From assembly GCA_907163375.1 (NCBI GenBank), contig CAJQUW010016167.1, positions 62,001 to 126,000 on the forward strand: a stretch of 64,000 nt of DNA, read 5' to 3'. The stretch is from Prostheceraeus crozeri (taxonomy: Eukaryota; Platyhelminthes; Polycladida; Euryleptidae). The first letter of the stretch is position 1; each line of letters begins with the position of its first letter. Below, in pieces: positions 43,225 through 55,560 of the stretch. Under the pieces are notes generated by a model. The model saw only the letters and a list, made by a program, of their open reading frames with translations. It was not told the DNA's origin and did not search any database. A program made the position numbers and the translations under genes.

Positions 43225-46200
43225 CCCATTAACGACCATGTTCCCGCTGCGGGAACATTCTTTTAAGACATGATTATGAGCATTAAAGAACACAATAGGA
43301 AGGAGTTGGGCGCTAAAAATATACAACAATGATCCAAAAAACATATGTCTGACAGTTTCATGGTGATATAGTCAACAAGTTGCGTCATGGAGAAGGAGAA
43401 ATCCATTTTTTTGAAAAATAATTTCAAAATTATCAATGGTGCTGATCAAATGCCTTCATAATTGAAATTTGGACCAACAAATCACATCAGACCGATGAAT
43501 CGTGAGCTCCTGGCATGCTCCACCCATTGGTGACATATCTTTTGAAAAATTGATTATCTACTTCGATTCCCAGTTGTATGAAAAATGTTCCCACAACGGG
43601 AACATGGTCGTCAGGGGGCTTGTGCACTAGAGATGGTCGGCTCTTTTGATTGATGCTCTGCAAGTAATTTTATCTTGGACGTGCGGCTACTTGAGTGAAA
43701 TATCCGCGAAGATTGACTGTAAATTTGATGTTTCTGTGAGTTACATGCTGCAGAAAGTGGTTGTACACGTGCATGCCTGTTTATTTTGAGTGTGATAAAT
43801 CAAAGCTATTTCCGCCGAAGAAACGGCGAAACAGTGTAAATCAAACACACAAATCTCTCTGACCCTTGACTGTGCCTTGAGTTTGAATCAATAATTGGGT
43901 CGTAGGGCAATCCCCAAATTCTCAGGCAGACTATGACATTGTTAACAGCCTCATTGTACTGAGGATATCGGACAATTTTGATACATTGAGAGATAGGAGT
44001 TTCCACAGCATAGTCAAGCTGCTGAACATAGATATTTTCTGTATTCCAGTCTTCTCACGAGTTCACAGTCGTTCTCTACCATAGTGTGCGGTGACAGGTG
44101 CTATCTTGAATCAGTGTGCTCTACAAAGTCATTTTCTCTTCTGCTTGAGAATAGTTCAGCGAATCTCATTATGGTGAAGAAATTGAAGTTGGATGAAGTT
44201 GTTGCAATGCTAGAAGATGACGAGTCGTTTGTGAGTGCAGACATTGCAATACAGCCACCTGGAGATGGAGATTGTTCAGAGGAAGACAGTGCAGATGAGG
44301 ACGATTTTGACATTAATCGATTGAGCGGCAATCAGTTATTGGCCGAGGCTGACGTTTGAATAAATTACGGTGATCGAATATCTGATACCATGGATGATGA
44401 TTCACAAAGTGAGTCCTTGGGTGATGCCTTGCAGACTAACTCCATCCAAGACGACAGCATTCATAGAGAACGTTAGAGGGATGAAAAGCCTCCACTACTG
44501 ACTGATTTGAGATGGACTAATCGTGACATCAAATCAAGGAATTCACAGAGCACACCTGAAGTGAACCACTTAGAGGAAATTGGGACACCTCTCTCTCTGC
44601 TCGAATTGTTCTTTGATGATATGTTGATCTCAGACATTGTTGACTTTACAACGTTATACGCACGAAGAGAGAAAAGTGACAGAGTTTGGCATCACAAAGG
44701 AAAAATTTCGCTTATTTTTGGCAATGCTTTTGATGAGTGGATACCACAGATTGCCAGATCGTCGATTGTATTGGAGTCTGTCTCCGGATCTCTTTGTTGC
44801 TGCCATGTCGGACCCTATGCCGCGTAATGAGTTCGAAAGAATTCTACGAAATTTGCATTTATGTGATAACTCGAATTTAGACAAAAGTGACAAATTTTCA
44901 AAGCTGCGTCCTCTCATCACAAACCTCAATGAGAAGTTCTTGAAGTATTCGTCAAATTGTAAAACAAAATCCGTGGATGAATCCATGATTCCTTACTACG
45001 GCTCCCCGGAAGTAAACAAAGATCAACAACAAGCCTATCAGGGTAGGCTATAAAGTTTGGGTACTTGCAAAGGCCTACGGGTATGTGATTCAATTCGAAC
45101 CCTACCAAGGGGCTGAAACAGGGCGGCATATCTCGACAACAACAACATGGGGACTAGGTGAGCACGTTGTTTTGAATCTAATGGAGCGCTTACCTCCAGG
45201 TCAAAGCTACCATGTATACATGGATAACTATTTTACTTCATTCCGGTTGCTTTCATATCTCGGAACAAGGGGCATGACACTGGTGTAATCAATAAGAAAA
45301 AATTGAGCAAGTGTGATATCATGGGTAACAAAGATCTTGAGGAAAAAGAACGAGTTCATGTGGAACAGGTGACTGCAGAGCAGGATTCGACAACTATAAC
45401 AGTTGTAGGTTGAAATGACAACCGAGCTGTCTACATTGCCTCCAACTGTCTTTCATCCAAACCAACAAGAAATGTACAAAGATGGAGCAAGATTGAGCGA
45501 AAGTATATTCAAGTGTTGCAGCCAAACCAATTCCATTGCTACAACCAGTGCATGGGATACGTCGATAGAATGGACCAAAATGTTGCAAAGCATGGAATCG
45601 GAATTTGCGTGAAGAAATGGTGGTGGGCTCCATTCGCATGGATGCTGGATGTGGCCTTGCAAAACTCTTGGATTCTTTATCGCATCAATAAGTCATGTGA
45701 CAGTGCTCAACTAAGTTTGCTGGACTTCCGACGTGAAGTCGTGAGCTCCATCCTTTTTGCAATGTTCCTTCAGAGGTTCGATTTGATGATGTGAAGGATT
45801 ATCAAACTCCCGCACAAAAGCAGGGTAGATGCAAAGTCTGCAAAACGAACTCTAGAAGATGTTGTGCAAAGTGCCGAGTAAATTTGCATGATGAGTGTTT
45901 TGAAGTCTTCCATCGATACTGACTTAAGTTATGTATACTATGTCGTCTTGTATTTCGCTAGTGGGCGCGCTTGAGATCACCTACACGCATAAAGCAGTTT
46001 ACAGACTTTGTATAACATTTGAATTTCAAACTGATAATACAGGTTTCTATGATTGATTCTGAGTCTTCATTCTAGCAGATCTCATGGATTTGACACTTTT
46101 TATCATAGTTGAAGTATAGTCAATCAAGCATGTTATCATATCATGAGCAGATATTTCATAGTTGCATGTTATGAAAAAATATCGCAATTTTCATAGACAG

Positions 46201-46366
46201 ACTCTCTGCCGCCCATGTTCCCGCCACGGGAACATTTACAAAAAAATCAATATATTTTTCTGCAGTGATGTGATATCTTTTTCAATGTCATTCCGTTTGC
46301 TTTTGGATCAAGGCAATGTGATGCAAGCAAGTTTGAGATCATTTTACGTAGTTGGTCGTTAATGGG
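43225..46366. mobile_element. piggyBac element
   Basis: The ends are inverted CCCATTAACGACC, directly flanked by TTAA at 43221-43224 and 46367-46370, as is diagnostic for piggyBac. Subterminal palindromes of the form TGTTCCCG...CGGGAACA occur near 43240-43258, 43588-43605 and 46219-46237. One transposase gene lies on the plus strand but is broken at several points. The element is 3,142 bp. Confidence 0.95.
44171..45922 (+). pseudogene. piggyBac transposase, multiply frameshifted
   Basis: The ATG at 44171 begins MVKKLKLDEVVAMLEDDESF, followed by an acidic N-terminal region that stops near 44359. The DDE_Tnp_1_7 core continues in shifting frames: TEFGITKEKFRLFLAMLLMS, YWSLSPDLFVAAMSDPMPRN, KSVDESMIPYYG (catalytic Asp), VIQFEPYQGAETGRH, YHVYMDNYFTSFRLLSYLG (second Asp) and MGYVDRMDQNV (third Asp), then WWWAPFAWMLDVALQNSWIL. 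A C-terminal Cys-rich cross-brace zinc domain ends the gene (CKVCKTNSRRCCAKCRVNLH). At least four lesions make it inactive. Motif order and length (about 580 residues) match the family. Confidence 0.92.
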
Positions 46367-46370
46367 TTAA

Positions 46371-47190
46371 CAAATAACTTTTCATATACCGGTATCAGAT
46401 CACGAGAAAATGATTAAATGATATTCCAACTTTAAGTACTAATACAATATGTATTCAAGGAAAACCCTTAGCATGAAATGTGCTGGAGATGCGTTTTAAC
46501 AGAATCTTAATACATAGATTTGTCGTTGCCAATGTCCAAAAAATGCTCCAAATAACAAATAGTTAATTCATAGCACTGATTGTAAGAACGGACATCTTTG
46601 AATTTTTGACACAGACAGTATATTCTATCCACTACAAAAATCCAATGCAACATGTTTCTATAGCCACAAAACAAAACGAAGACACCAAGATTAAATTATC
46701 AAAGTGGCGGCATTTACGGGCCATTAAGTTGAATAAAACGATGGCACACCGTCACTTAAATTCATGTAGGTTTACATTATGAATTTTGATGTCTTTCTAT
46801 AAATTTGTACTTTTGATCGACGATCTAAAACATGCGATTGTTTTTACATTTTTCGTCAAGTTTTCAGTTACATTCACGCTGTGTTAATAAGTGTACATAA
46901 CATAAATTCAGTTAAGTAATTCAATGACTGTTATATCCATCTTAGTGATGCTCATCAGACAACTGTTACAAAAAACATGACATAACCTGTAAATAAATTT
47001 CAACTGTATCTTTATCTACATTCTTTCTATTTGACTCTAGAATGGCTGTGGGTGACATTAGCAAACACAAGATCATCCCCTAAGTTACATCACCCAATTA
47101 ATTTCGTGTTTAAGACCGAGGCGCCCAAAACTTAAACGATTATAAGAATATGTATATTTAACAAAATCTAAATCTAACAAAGATATGAGT
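46371..47190. other. no gene seen
   Basis: AT-rich intergenic sequence between the piggyBac element and the DUF4806-like gene. Confidence 0.5.
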
Positions 47191-47194
47191 GTCA

Positions 47195-49307
47195 CTTTTT
47201 TCGGCAAATCTGGTTTCTCAACCATTCTTTGATGGTCTTGCTTACCATATCGTAGGTTGAGTCCTCGTGAAATCGATGTACAGAAACTGAAATAAATTCA
47301 ATATGAACGTCTTAAAAGAAACAGCGCCATATAAAAACGACAATCTATATAAAATCGACAAATCAAATCAATCGTAAGATACTATGTCCCCGAATGTACT
47401 TCGAAATCAAAAATATTGTATCCCATGATGAATGTTTGAAGCATCTACCGCTTGTGTTTATGTTGTATGTTCTGCTATAGCCTCTATACCTGTATGACTT
47501 AAGGAAATATTTTACAAAATCTTAGGATTTTCCAAACGGGCGGTTTTGGTATAGGATAGGCTCACAACCTTAAGTGGCAAATTTCAGCTATTGTAATTTA
47601 GAAAGTTCATCTCTTTGTGTATAGATTACCGTACTGATGTCTAAATTCTTTGATTGATGTTAATATAATTAAATCGGCACAAGTATTTCATGTTTTTCGG
47701 GTAGACCAGGTAGTGTTGTTAAGTTAGTGTTCCTTACTGTGCGAAAAGAGATTTATCATAATTCGGAAGTTAAAAATGAGAAACAATTCGCTCTCGAATT
47801 AATGATGAAAATTCATTCTTAGTAATATTAAAACACTGACACGACGCGTTTAGTCTATAAACAGCGCATAGTCCATGTTAGGTGTTACTGACTTAACATC
47901 ACCGAGAATTAGACGAGTATAAAGTAACTGACAGAAAATGAATCGAAATTGCCTTAGAAAATGCTATGTACTGAAGTATCCCTATTTCAGCAGTTTATGG
48001 TCAAATTATCATTCTTGTTTTAACTCACCATATATAATTTTCAGAACGTTTTCGTAATTCTTCAAATGAATTTTGTGATTGTCTCTTTGTCCTGTCCAAT
48101 TCATTTTTGAGGCGAGTTCCTTTGAAAATAGCTTCTTCAGAATTAGACGGTGTTGTTGCCGGAAATCCGTCACCCGCGTAATTTGACAACACTGCTGCTA
48201 AGTGCTTCCGTTTACTGCGTTCATTCAAAAACTCATTCAAAGCCTCCAATTCATTGTCGTCTTTTATCGGTAAGGATGGCATTTCATCATCAAGTTCTAG
48301 ATCATCCTCAGCTCGCCGCGAGCTTAAAATTGCCAAAATTTTTGTTTGCGTTTCCATAATCACCTTGTTTTGTGCATCAAGAGTAGCAATTCTTGAAATG
48401 ATACTCTAATTACTCTAATTCTGAAATAATACTCTAGTTTCAGTTGTGTCTTGAATGGTCTTAGTTAGATCAGATGTTATTTCTGATGACTCAAACGTGA
48501 CTAGTGAGCAATCAGATGCGGCCTGTGATAGGTGAGGTCTCGTTTCGGATAACTCAGGAGCAGACACTGATAGACGATGCGCAGTTTCAGAAGATTCCAC
48601 ATCAAAAACAGGAGAAGACGTGCTAATTGGTTTGGGTGTTGGCAACGTTTTTCTTGGTCGTTTGGAGACTACTTCCTCCGCGGCAGATAACGGCTTCTCC
48701 TGATTTTTTGGGATATTCTGAAAGACATTAATGAAAATATGTCATATATATCATGACCCCTTAGTGAATATTTCCTTAATTTCCTTATTTATTTTAATCA
48801 AGTAGGCCTATCAAATATATTTATCGGATTCAGATCGCGTGAGCACCTCGCATGTGTTTTGCTGTGTTCATTTTTTTCGCTATTTGAAAACATCCTATTC
48901 ACGCAATCAAGAAAATGTTATTTTATCAGGAATGAACAGATAAAAATATTTTGGAATGATTTCGTACTTACTGATGGAACAATATTTCTTGAACTGGGAA
49001 ATTTGTATCTATGAAAATAACTCAAAATGTCAGCAAGCACAACCTTCAAATTAAATCTTAAATCTTTGGCTTTTGTCAGGGCGTCAGTTAGCTCATCTCT
49101 CTCCTCCGCGACCTGAATTATGACACCAGATGCAGACCAGCTATCGCACGTATAAGTAACTGAAAGTTCTTCGCTACTATGTTTCACCCAATCGTTTGAA
49201 TTCCAGTTCGCTGACTTTCCCGGAAAGACCAAAAATACACGCGGAGCAATTATAAAAGATGAATCTGACCGAAAGAATAGGAGGAAGAAATTGCAATTGT
49301 GTGGCAT
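47195..49307 (-). pseudogene. DUF4806-like protein gene, probably decayed
   Basis: Four exon-like segments lie on the minus strand. The first, 49307 to about 49019, follows a CCTTTCAG acceptor (MPHNCNFFLLFFRSDSSFII, then GVIIQVAEERDELTDALTKA). The second is 48720-48415 and is Ser/Thr-rich. The third, about 48400-48028, contains NKVIMETQTKILAIL and MPSLPIKDDNELEALNEFL, then RLKNELDRTKRQSQNSFEEL. The last is about 47288-47195 (HEDSTYDMVSKTIKEWLRNQ, then a stop). The third resembles DUF4806, a domain of unknown function often found near animal CACTA-like transposons. Two stops between exons 2 and 3 and a shift near 48043 suggest a relic. Confidence 0.5.
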
Positions 49308-50162
49308 CTGAAAGGCAATACATGGTTTCTGTGATTCATGCCTAAATAGAGACTACATGTAATCGAAAAGTACCTAAGCTACTATTCCATCAATTTCTTA
49401 TCATTAGTAAACCAGCAGGCATGAGAGTATGAAGTATAAAAATCAGTAGAAACATTTTACATTTTAAACCGTAAATTGCCTGGCATCAATATATTCTGGG
49501 TCTCGCTGCATCTCAATGGAGTATAACGAGAATATGACGGGTACTGACGTTCGAATGTTTTCGAATAAACCACGACGGATATCCGTTTCTGGCTAATATA
49601 CAGTAAAACCTGTCTGTAATGGACACTATTTTCGGTGGTTCAAAGTGTCCATTGAGAACAGGTATCCATTATGTAAAGGTATCAGTAAGTGGTAGCTAAA
49701 ATGTTTATCTCGGTATAAGCTTTGCATAGAATCAGCGTATTCGATTATTATAATGTTGTTAATGTACTTGTAGGCGCGGCCCCATTGTCCAAAATATGTT
49801 ATCTCCTTAAATTGTCCATAATGATTCCATTTATCGTGATAATATTATCATATCATTTTGTTATTATTTCAAAAAATATCAAATAACTAATATTCTGATA
49901 ATGTCGATTACATAGTGGATCATTCAAGAATCTAGGATAATCATCATATTTGAAATTCGCATGACCTTTACAGTTTACAATTTGTCTCATTTCATCAAAC
50001 GATCATATAGCAAATGCGTAAAATTATTTTGATTCAATGAATCATAAGCTTACCCGACTTGCTGCACTGGTGAAATTGCAGATCATAACGTCAAATTAAT
50101 CGAATTATATGCTTGTAATATATGATTTGCTTTCACGAAACACAATTTTCAAAAAAAGAATT

Positions 50163-50921
50163 TCACTGTGGTTTAAAGTAATTATCAATCGTAGTTTGTT
50201 TGGTCTCCGTCATATGTTTCATCTGCATCATTCGAAATCGTTCTTGAAGAGTAGTTAACATCTCTACACTGTCCGTATCATTCGATTCCACCGCTCTTCG
50301 TAGTAGGTCCTTCAATTGATCTTGGTATTCACTCCATGATTTGAGAGGTCTCTCATCAGCTTCGTCAGGTTGTCCTTCGCCATCTGATTCCGATTCGGAA
50401 TGTGAATCAGAGTCACAAATGTCTGTGGGATCAACAGTTACCAGGGCATTGTCGAAGCCTATAACATGATCAAACGTGACTTCAGGATCGAGAATATGCT
50501 TGTAGGAATTCAAATCGAAATTCGTTGAGTCACTGCCTTCAATTGAACACTCGTCGTCATTCATTGTCTTAAAACCACACTTCTTGAAACATTTTCGAAT
50601 CGTCGATATCTCCAGAGACCTCCATGACTGGCTTAACCAGGTTACCGCTTGTAAAAGAGAAACAAAAACCAATCCCACGTCTTTTCGTTGATTTCAAGAT
50701 ATGCTTGACGTTTTCCGACAATTTTGCGGCGGCTTGAACTCATTTCACTGGAAGAGAAACTCTCTAAAATTTCCTTTTTCTTTCCGAGGATGTTGCCTAT
50801 CTGACTCTTGCCTACTTTCAACTCTTCGGCAATTTTTTCTGATGGACAGGCCTTTCTCACTCAAACGAATGCATTTGACTTTTTCTGAAATAGGTAGCAT
50901 TGATCGCTTGCGGGACGTCAT
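50163..50921 (-). pseudogene. pogo/Tigger transposase with DDE core deleted
   Basis: The ATG at 50921 begins MTSRKRSMLPISEKVKCIRL. A psq/CENP-B-like helix-turn-helix follows (IRKIAEELKVGKSQIGNIL), broken by one extra A in a run at 50833-50838. After YLEINEKTWDWF the sequence jumps, near 50655, to the C-terminal module of pogo-type transposases, LLQAVTWLSQSWRSLEISTI and RKCFKKCGF, followed by an acidic region and a Lys/Gln-rich end (IDNYFKPQ). The DDE domain (roughly 300 residues) is missing, so it is an internally deleted copy. A DNA-binding-only product could act as an inhibitor, but the frame lesions argue against a working protein. Confidence 0.88.
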
Positions 50922-51149
50922 GATGACTTGTAACCAAATTAGAAAGTGATGAAATTGGTTTAACTCTCCAGCCAGTCTAACAAAGGAGTGAGTTGCCAGC
51001 GTGTTGACCAGTCAAGCTTGTTTACTTAAGCAACGAATGTTGGTGTTCCAATTGATGGTCAAGAACAGGAGGCTGTTGCTTATTGTCATAGTGAAAAATC
51101 CACTTTTTTCTCTCCTTCAGAGTTTATTGACCAAGTTATGAGGTTATTT

Positions 51150-52190
51150 ACAATAAAATAATTAAAAGGCCAACGTTTCGTGCCACTGACACTTCGATGG
51201 GCCGACTTCTGCAAAACAGCGTTTGATGACACGCATTAAATATGGAAGCAACGAAACAGAGTTCAGGTGGCCTACGGTGTAGTTAGAAATTAGGGAGCTC
51301 GTATTTGCGGTTAATGGCTGGTGCAAGAGATTTGATCAATCGAGCTTCGGTCAGCCTGCAATCCACTGCGCTATGACTTTTGTCCAAGATATCGATATCA
51401 AAGTGAGAGATGGAGATGTCACTGAACTGGTGCACTTTCATACCGTGTTCGTAAAGGGCATTTCTTTTGTTCTTATTGATCAAATCTCTTCTATGCTCAT
51501 TATAGCGTTTGGTAAACGGACGGTTGGTTTGGCCTATATAAAAATCGTCACATAAATTACATTTCAGCTTATAAACTAAAAACCTGTCCCCACAGGAATA
51601 GTTTTGTGGTAAAAGAGAGCAGAGATGACAGGAATTGTGTTTCTTATTAATCCGATTTCTCTTATTAATTACTGTTTCTAGAGTGGGACCAGTTTTGCTG
51701 ACGATTTTGATAGGAAGATCACACTGTTTTGCGAGTTTATTTAATTTTCTGTTGCAGCTATCACTAACAAAATTTATTGTGCAGGGAACAGATGCTTCGT
51801 TAATTTTTTTATTTTTATATTTGGTTTTTTTATTTATGTCTCGATTAGTAAAGCCATTCTGCCTAAATCGGTTGTTAAGGCTCGTCATAGCTTCTTGTTT
51901 TTTATTTTCGTCCGAACATCTACTAGCTACATTAGTTTGGCTATTCTTGATATAGTTCGATTTTACATTATGTGGGACCCAGCTGTGTTTATTGAGAGAA
52001 ATACCAGAGTGCATTTCTTTGGTGTACCATTTGTATTCTATCTTATTGTTATTTATTCGAATACTAGTATCTAAAAAGTTTAGATAGTCTTCTTTGGGAA
52101 CTTCTGTGGTGAATTTTATGTCTTCCGAGATAGAGTTAGAGACTTCAGTTATGGTATTGATGTCATGGCTATCATTTTTGTGAAACGGGC
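51150..52190 (-). mobile_element. Penelope-like element fragment (3' part)
   Basis: A 5'-truncated minus-strand copy. It ends near 51150 with a conserved segment (GTCAGTGGCACGAAACGTTGG on the minus strand) that also occurs at 10.6 kb. It is inserted in the pogo element beside the pogo transposase relic. Confidence 0.75.
51283..52160 (-). pseudogene. Penelope-like RT C-terminus with GIY-YIG endonuclease
   Basis: The frame from about 52160 shows the end of the reverse transcriptase (KFTTEVPKEDYLNFLDTSIR), a thumb region (SLNNRFRQNGFTNRDINKKT), a conserved Cys-containing linker (NSCHLCSLLPQNYSCGDRFL), and the GIY-YIG endonuclease with CNLCDDFYIGQTNRPFTKRY and NEHRRDL. It ends NRKYELPNF. Sequence and linker differ from the larger copy at 53-55 kb, so it belongs to a different Penelope-like lineage. 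The reverse-transcriptase palm is missing. Confidence 0.88.
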
Positions 52191-52407
52191 TTGAACCGGG
52201 GAGGGAATGTTGGTGTTGTCGGCTTCGTAAGAAAAGATGTCCATCTCGATCTTTTCATTTCGGCTCTCTTGAAGATGCTTGAAAGTGATGGTGTTGGTTG
52301 TGTTTACTTTGGCCGGGCGATGATGAACGCTTGTTGTCAATCATCCTGGCATATTCACTTAATCATCTTTCTTTGTTACTGAATCGTTGCAGTGTCTGCT
52401 TTCCACG

Positions 52408-52511
52408 GCGTGCGGTAAATTCATCCCTCGGAAATTTCATCCCCGGTAAATTCGTCCCTCGGAAACATCATCTTCGGTAAATTCATCCCTCGGACAATTC
52501 AATCTTCGGTT
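52408..52511 (+). repeat. MULE left inverted end with ~16-bp tandem units
   Basis: Five imperfect units of the CGGTAAATTCATCCCT type are present. The matching right end is 56565-56619. The repeats could be multiple transposase-binding sites. Confidence 0.88.
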
Positions 52512-52527
52512 TACTATTATTATACCA

Positions 52528-53040
52528 TCAACGAAAACAATGTCTGAAGTAGAGGTGCAGTAGAGGATCACTTGCAAAAATTAGGAGTCTCTCATTGTTT
52601 ATTAAAGTATCACAGAGGAGAAATCGGTCGTCATCCATTGTCACGGTCTGATACGGCGCCAAGATCAGACTCTCAGCAGATGTCGGTAATGGAGGTCGTT
52701 GTTTCGATCTCTCATATCGGAGAGCTCTTCCAACTTGATCCTTGCTGGGTAGTGCTGCGACTACCTCATTCGGTTTGCGGATAGAGACGTTCCGGAACAC
52801 CTGAGTAGTCACCTTCTCAGGATCGAGTTTCATTTGTTGCCGGCACTCCAAGACCTCGATCCGCGTGCTATCTGGCTCATGATTATGACTTCTCATGAGG
52901 GTTGGGTTTCGGTAGTGAGGGGGACAATCGGTTCGCAAATCCATGCGATACTCAGGTCTTTATTTTCTTTTTTCCTCGTATAATCAAAGTTGTTGTGAAT
53001 CAGCCTCGACTTTCCTCTATTAGTTATCAATAAGCTAGGA
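52528..53040 (-). pseudogene. MULE transposase N-terminus with FLYWCH finger
   Basis: On the minus strand the FLYWCH-type zinc finger reads SLLITNRGKSRLIHNNFDYT and then IAWICE. After a frameshift near 52930, the reading HNHEPDSTRIEVLECRQQMK follows, then IRKPNEVVAALPSKDQ, TMDDDRFLLCDTLI and ERLLIFASDPLLHLY, the block just before the DDE core of MULE transposases. The frame stops at 52528, where the element's end begins, so the catalytic domain is deleted. The upstream part is cut by the Penelope-like insertion. Confidence 0.85.
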
Positions 53041-53049
53041 ACAATCTAA

Positions 53050-55560
53050 ATCATGTTACATGCAACAATTCATTTCAAAAGCTGAAGTACATGATAACAA
53101 TTAAATAAGGTACACATAATAACTAGACTCAAATTAATTTACATTTGAAAAAAGCACCATCATGGTTAACTTGCTTATTCAAAGTGGGGTTGAGTTTTTT
53201 TATGTACATGGCTTCCAAAATATTTAGGTCATAAGTGTTGGGAGCTTGAGATAGAATTTTGAAATTGTCAACTTTACAGCTGCAACTGCAATTCAACCTA
53301 TGGTCAGAAATGGCGGACATTTTTTCTCGATGTTCTTTTATTCTTAAGTTTAAGTGTCTTGTAGTTCTACCTATGTAGGTAGTGCGAGGGTCCACCTCAC
53401 AAGCGAATTGGTAAATGACATTAGACCTAAGAACTTTGGGAGTATGATATTTGTTGGAGAAACCACTTTTTAGTTTATTGCATGTGAAAACCCAACGGAT
53501 AGGAAATTCTTTATCTATTCTACGGAATAGTGATTGTAGTTTCTTTTTAAAATAAACCGATTGAATGCCAAAAAATGGAATTTTGACAGTATGGAGGTAT
53601 TTGGATTCATCTTTTTCTTTTGGAGCACAGAATCTTTTGTCCAGATACTGTTTGACCACTTTTTGTATAAAGTACAACGGATATCCGTTGTTTTGAAAAA
53701 TTTTGGTCAATTTCCCTATTTCATCATGGAAAGTTTGCCATGACGAGCAGACGATGTAGGCTCTGTTGATCAGAGGGCTTAAAACAGAAATTTTCCATTG
53801 CATGGGGCATATGGCTCTGAAATTCAAGGTTAGACCGGTGTACGTGGGTTTTCTGTACACCTTAGTAGTTAGCGTGTTGGATGAAACATCCAGGTCAATA
53901 TCTAGAAAAGGTAGCACTTTACCTCCTACCTCTGTGGTGAATTTCATATTACTATGCCACTTGTTAATATAGTTGAAGAAGGATAAGTGGTCATCATCTT
54001 CAAAGATAGCCAAGATGTCATCTACATATCTGACATAGAATTTTAGGTTTAGTTTATCATTTTGTAGGAAAGTCTGTTCTAAATGTCCCATAAATAAGTT
54101 ACTGAGGGTTGGGGCTAGGGGGCTACCCATGCTCAAACCATCACTTTGACGATAGAGAATGTTGTTGAACGAGAAAATGCCACCAGTGGCGAATTGAAGT
54201 AATTTTTTGAAGGTGTCTTTACTATATGGTGGTTTTGTGTTATTGGAGCTATACACCTTATCACACGCTAGATCAATGACTTCTTTGAGAGGGACGTTAG
54301 TGAAAAGACTAACAACATCAAAGCTGATGAGTTTCGAATCCGATGAGAATTTGTAGCTAGCGAGTTTGTCTAGCAGATCAGCGTTATTTTGTACTGAGTA
54401 CTCCGTAGGAATTATAGGAGTAATGTACTGGTTTAGGTACTTGGCAAGGTTATATTCGGCCGTGCCATAACTGGCGACAATAGGTCTAAGAGGTACATTA
54501 TTTTTATGTACCTTGGCAGAACCGTAAAGTTTGCCACTACAGGACCCACTAGGAGTAATTTCAGTGAACACTTGGGAGTCCACGTACGGTTTCACATATT
54601 TGTTCAAAAAGTATTTTAGTTTATTCTGTTGTTTTATAACAGGGTGATCGAGCATCAATTCATTTTGGTTGTGTGGGATAGCAGTAAATTTGGTAGTATC
54701 TTCAATGATAGCATTGAGCTTGTTTACATATTCATCAGCATCTAGAATAGCTATACCATTACCTTTGTCCAATGGGACAACTTTGATGTCTTTATTTAGT
54801 TTAAGGGACTTCACTGCATCTTGGTTATGTTTGGCTTGTGGCGTCTTGGTAAAGTTAAACATACGCTTATTGTAATTTTGTAACGCACGTTTCACCTCAT
54901 TGCAATCTCTCTTAGAGATTTTATTTTTCAGGCGCTCCACCACTTTTTCTAACTCGCAAGTCAGATGTTCGCTTCCATTGCCGTTAGGACTGCTAGGGTG
55001 CTTGAGTCCTGTCTTAAAAATCTCATTTTGGTCATGCGTGAGGGTCACCTTGCTTGAGAAACTTTTTTTGATGGGTTTCTGAAATGGATTTTAAAAGGTT
55101 TTGATTTTCTCTGGTAAACAACTTTATGAAAATCATTTGGTCCAAGTAATTCAACTTAGAGAAAATAGTTTCTCGAATCTTAGCCAACTTACTACGGAGG
55201 TGCTTGACCTTAGATTTGTGTTGTGAAATTAGCCTCGAAATCTTACGTAATTGGCGATCATGAATAATGTCACGGTTCAATAGGTTATTCTTGTCTTTGA
55301 GGCTTAAAAATTTGGGAATCAAGCCATATTTTGAGCATTTGGACAGGAATGTGATATCACATTGTAGTTTTATAATTTTGTGGTTAAACTTTTCGAATTT
55401 ACGACTGTCATTGAGTTCGATGTTGTATTTGGTCTTTAACTTATGAAAGAAGGTTACAATATTTGTAATCCTGAGTAACCAAATAACAGCTGCTAACATA
55501 TTGATAGAGGTAAAACAGATCTTGTGAGTTCAACTCGTTCACTTATACGTTACCAGCTGA
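53050..55560 (-). mobile_element. Penelope-like retroelement nested in the MULE
   Basis: A nearly complete minus-strand Penelope-like element with N-terminal, reverse-transcriptase and GIY-YIG parts. Borders are approximate: MULE sequence resumes by 53040, and the 5' side ends near 55560, where CTGACGAAG occurs. Confidence 0.85.
53129..55499 (-). pseudogene. Penelope-like reverse transcriptase with GIY-YIG domain
   Basis: The N-terminal part (55499-55050) is helical (LIPKFLSLKDKNNLLNRDII, KHLRSKLAKIRETIFSKL). The frame shifts once near 55055-55069 and then stays open for 639 codons to 53129. The reverse-transcriptase motifs are VVPLDKGNGIAILD, GKLYGSAKVHKNNVPLRPIV, LISFDVVSLFTNVPL, SMGSPLAPTLSNLFMGHLE and catalytic FYVRYVDDILAIF, then VLPFLDIDLDV with TTKVYRKPTYT. 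The GIY-YIG endonuclease follows (RTTYIGRTTRHLNLRIKEHR), with a Cys cluster (LNCSCSCKVDNF) and EAMYIKKLNPTLN. Penelope-like enzymes prime copying at the nick their endonuclease makes. With one lesion only, this is the best-preserved retroelement here. Confidence 0.93.
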
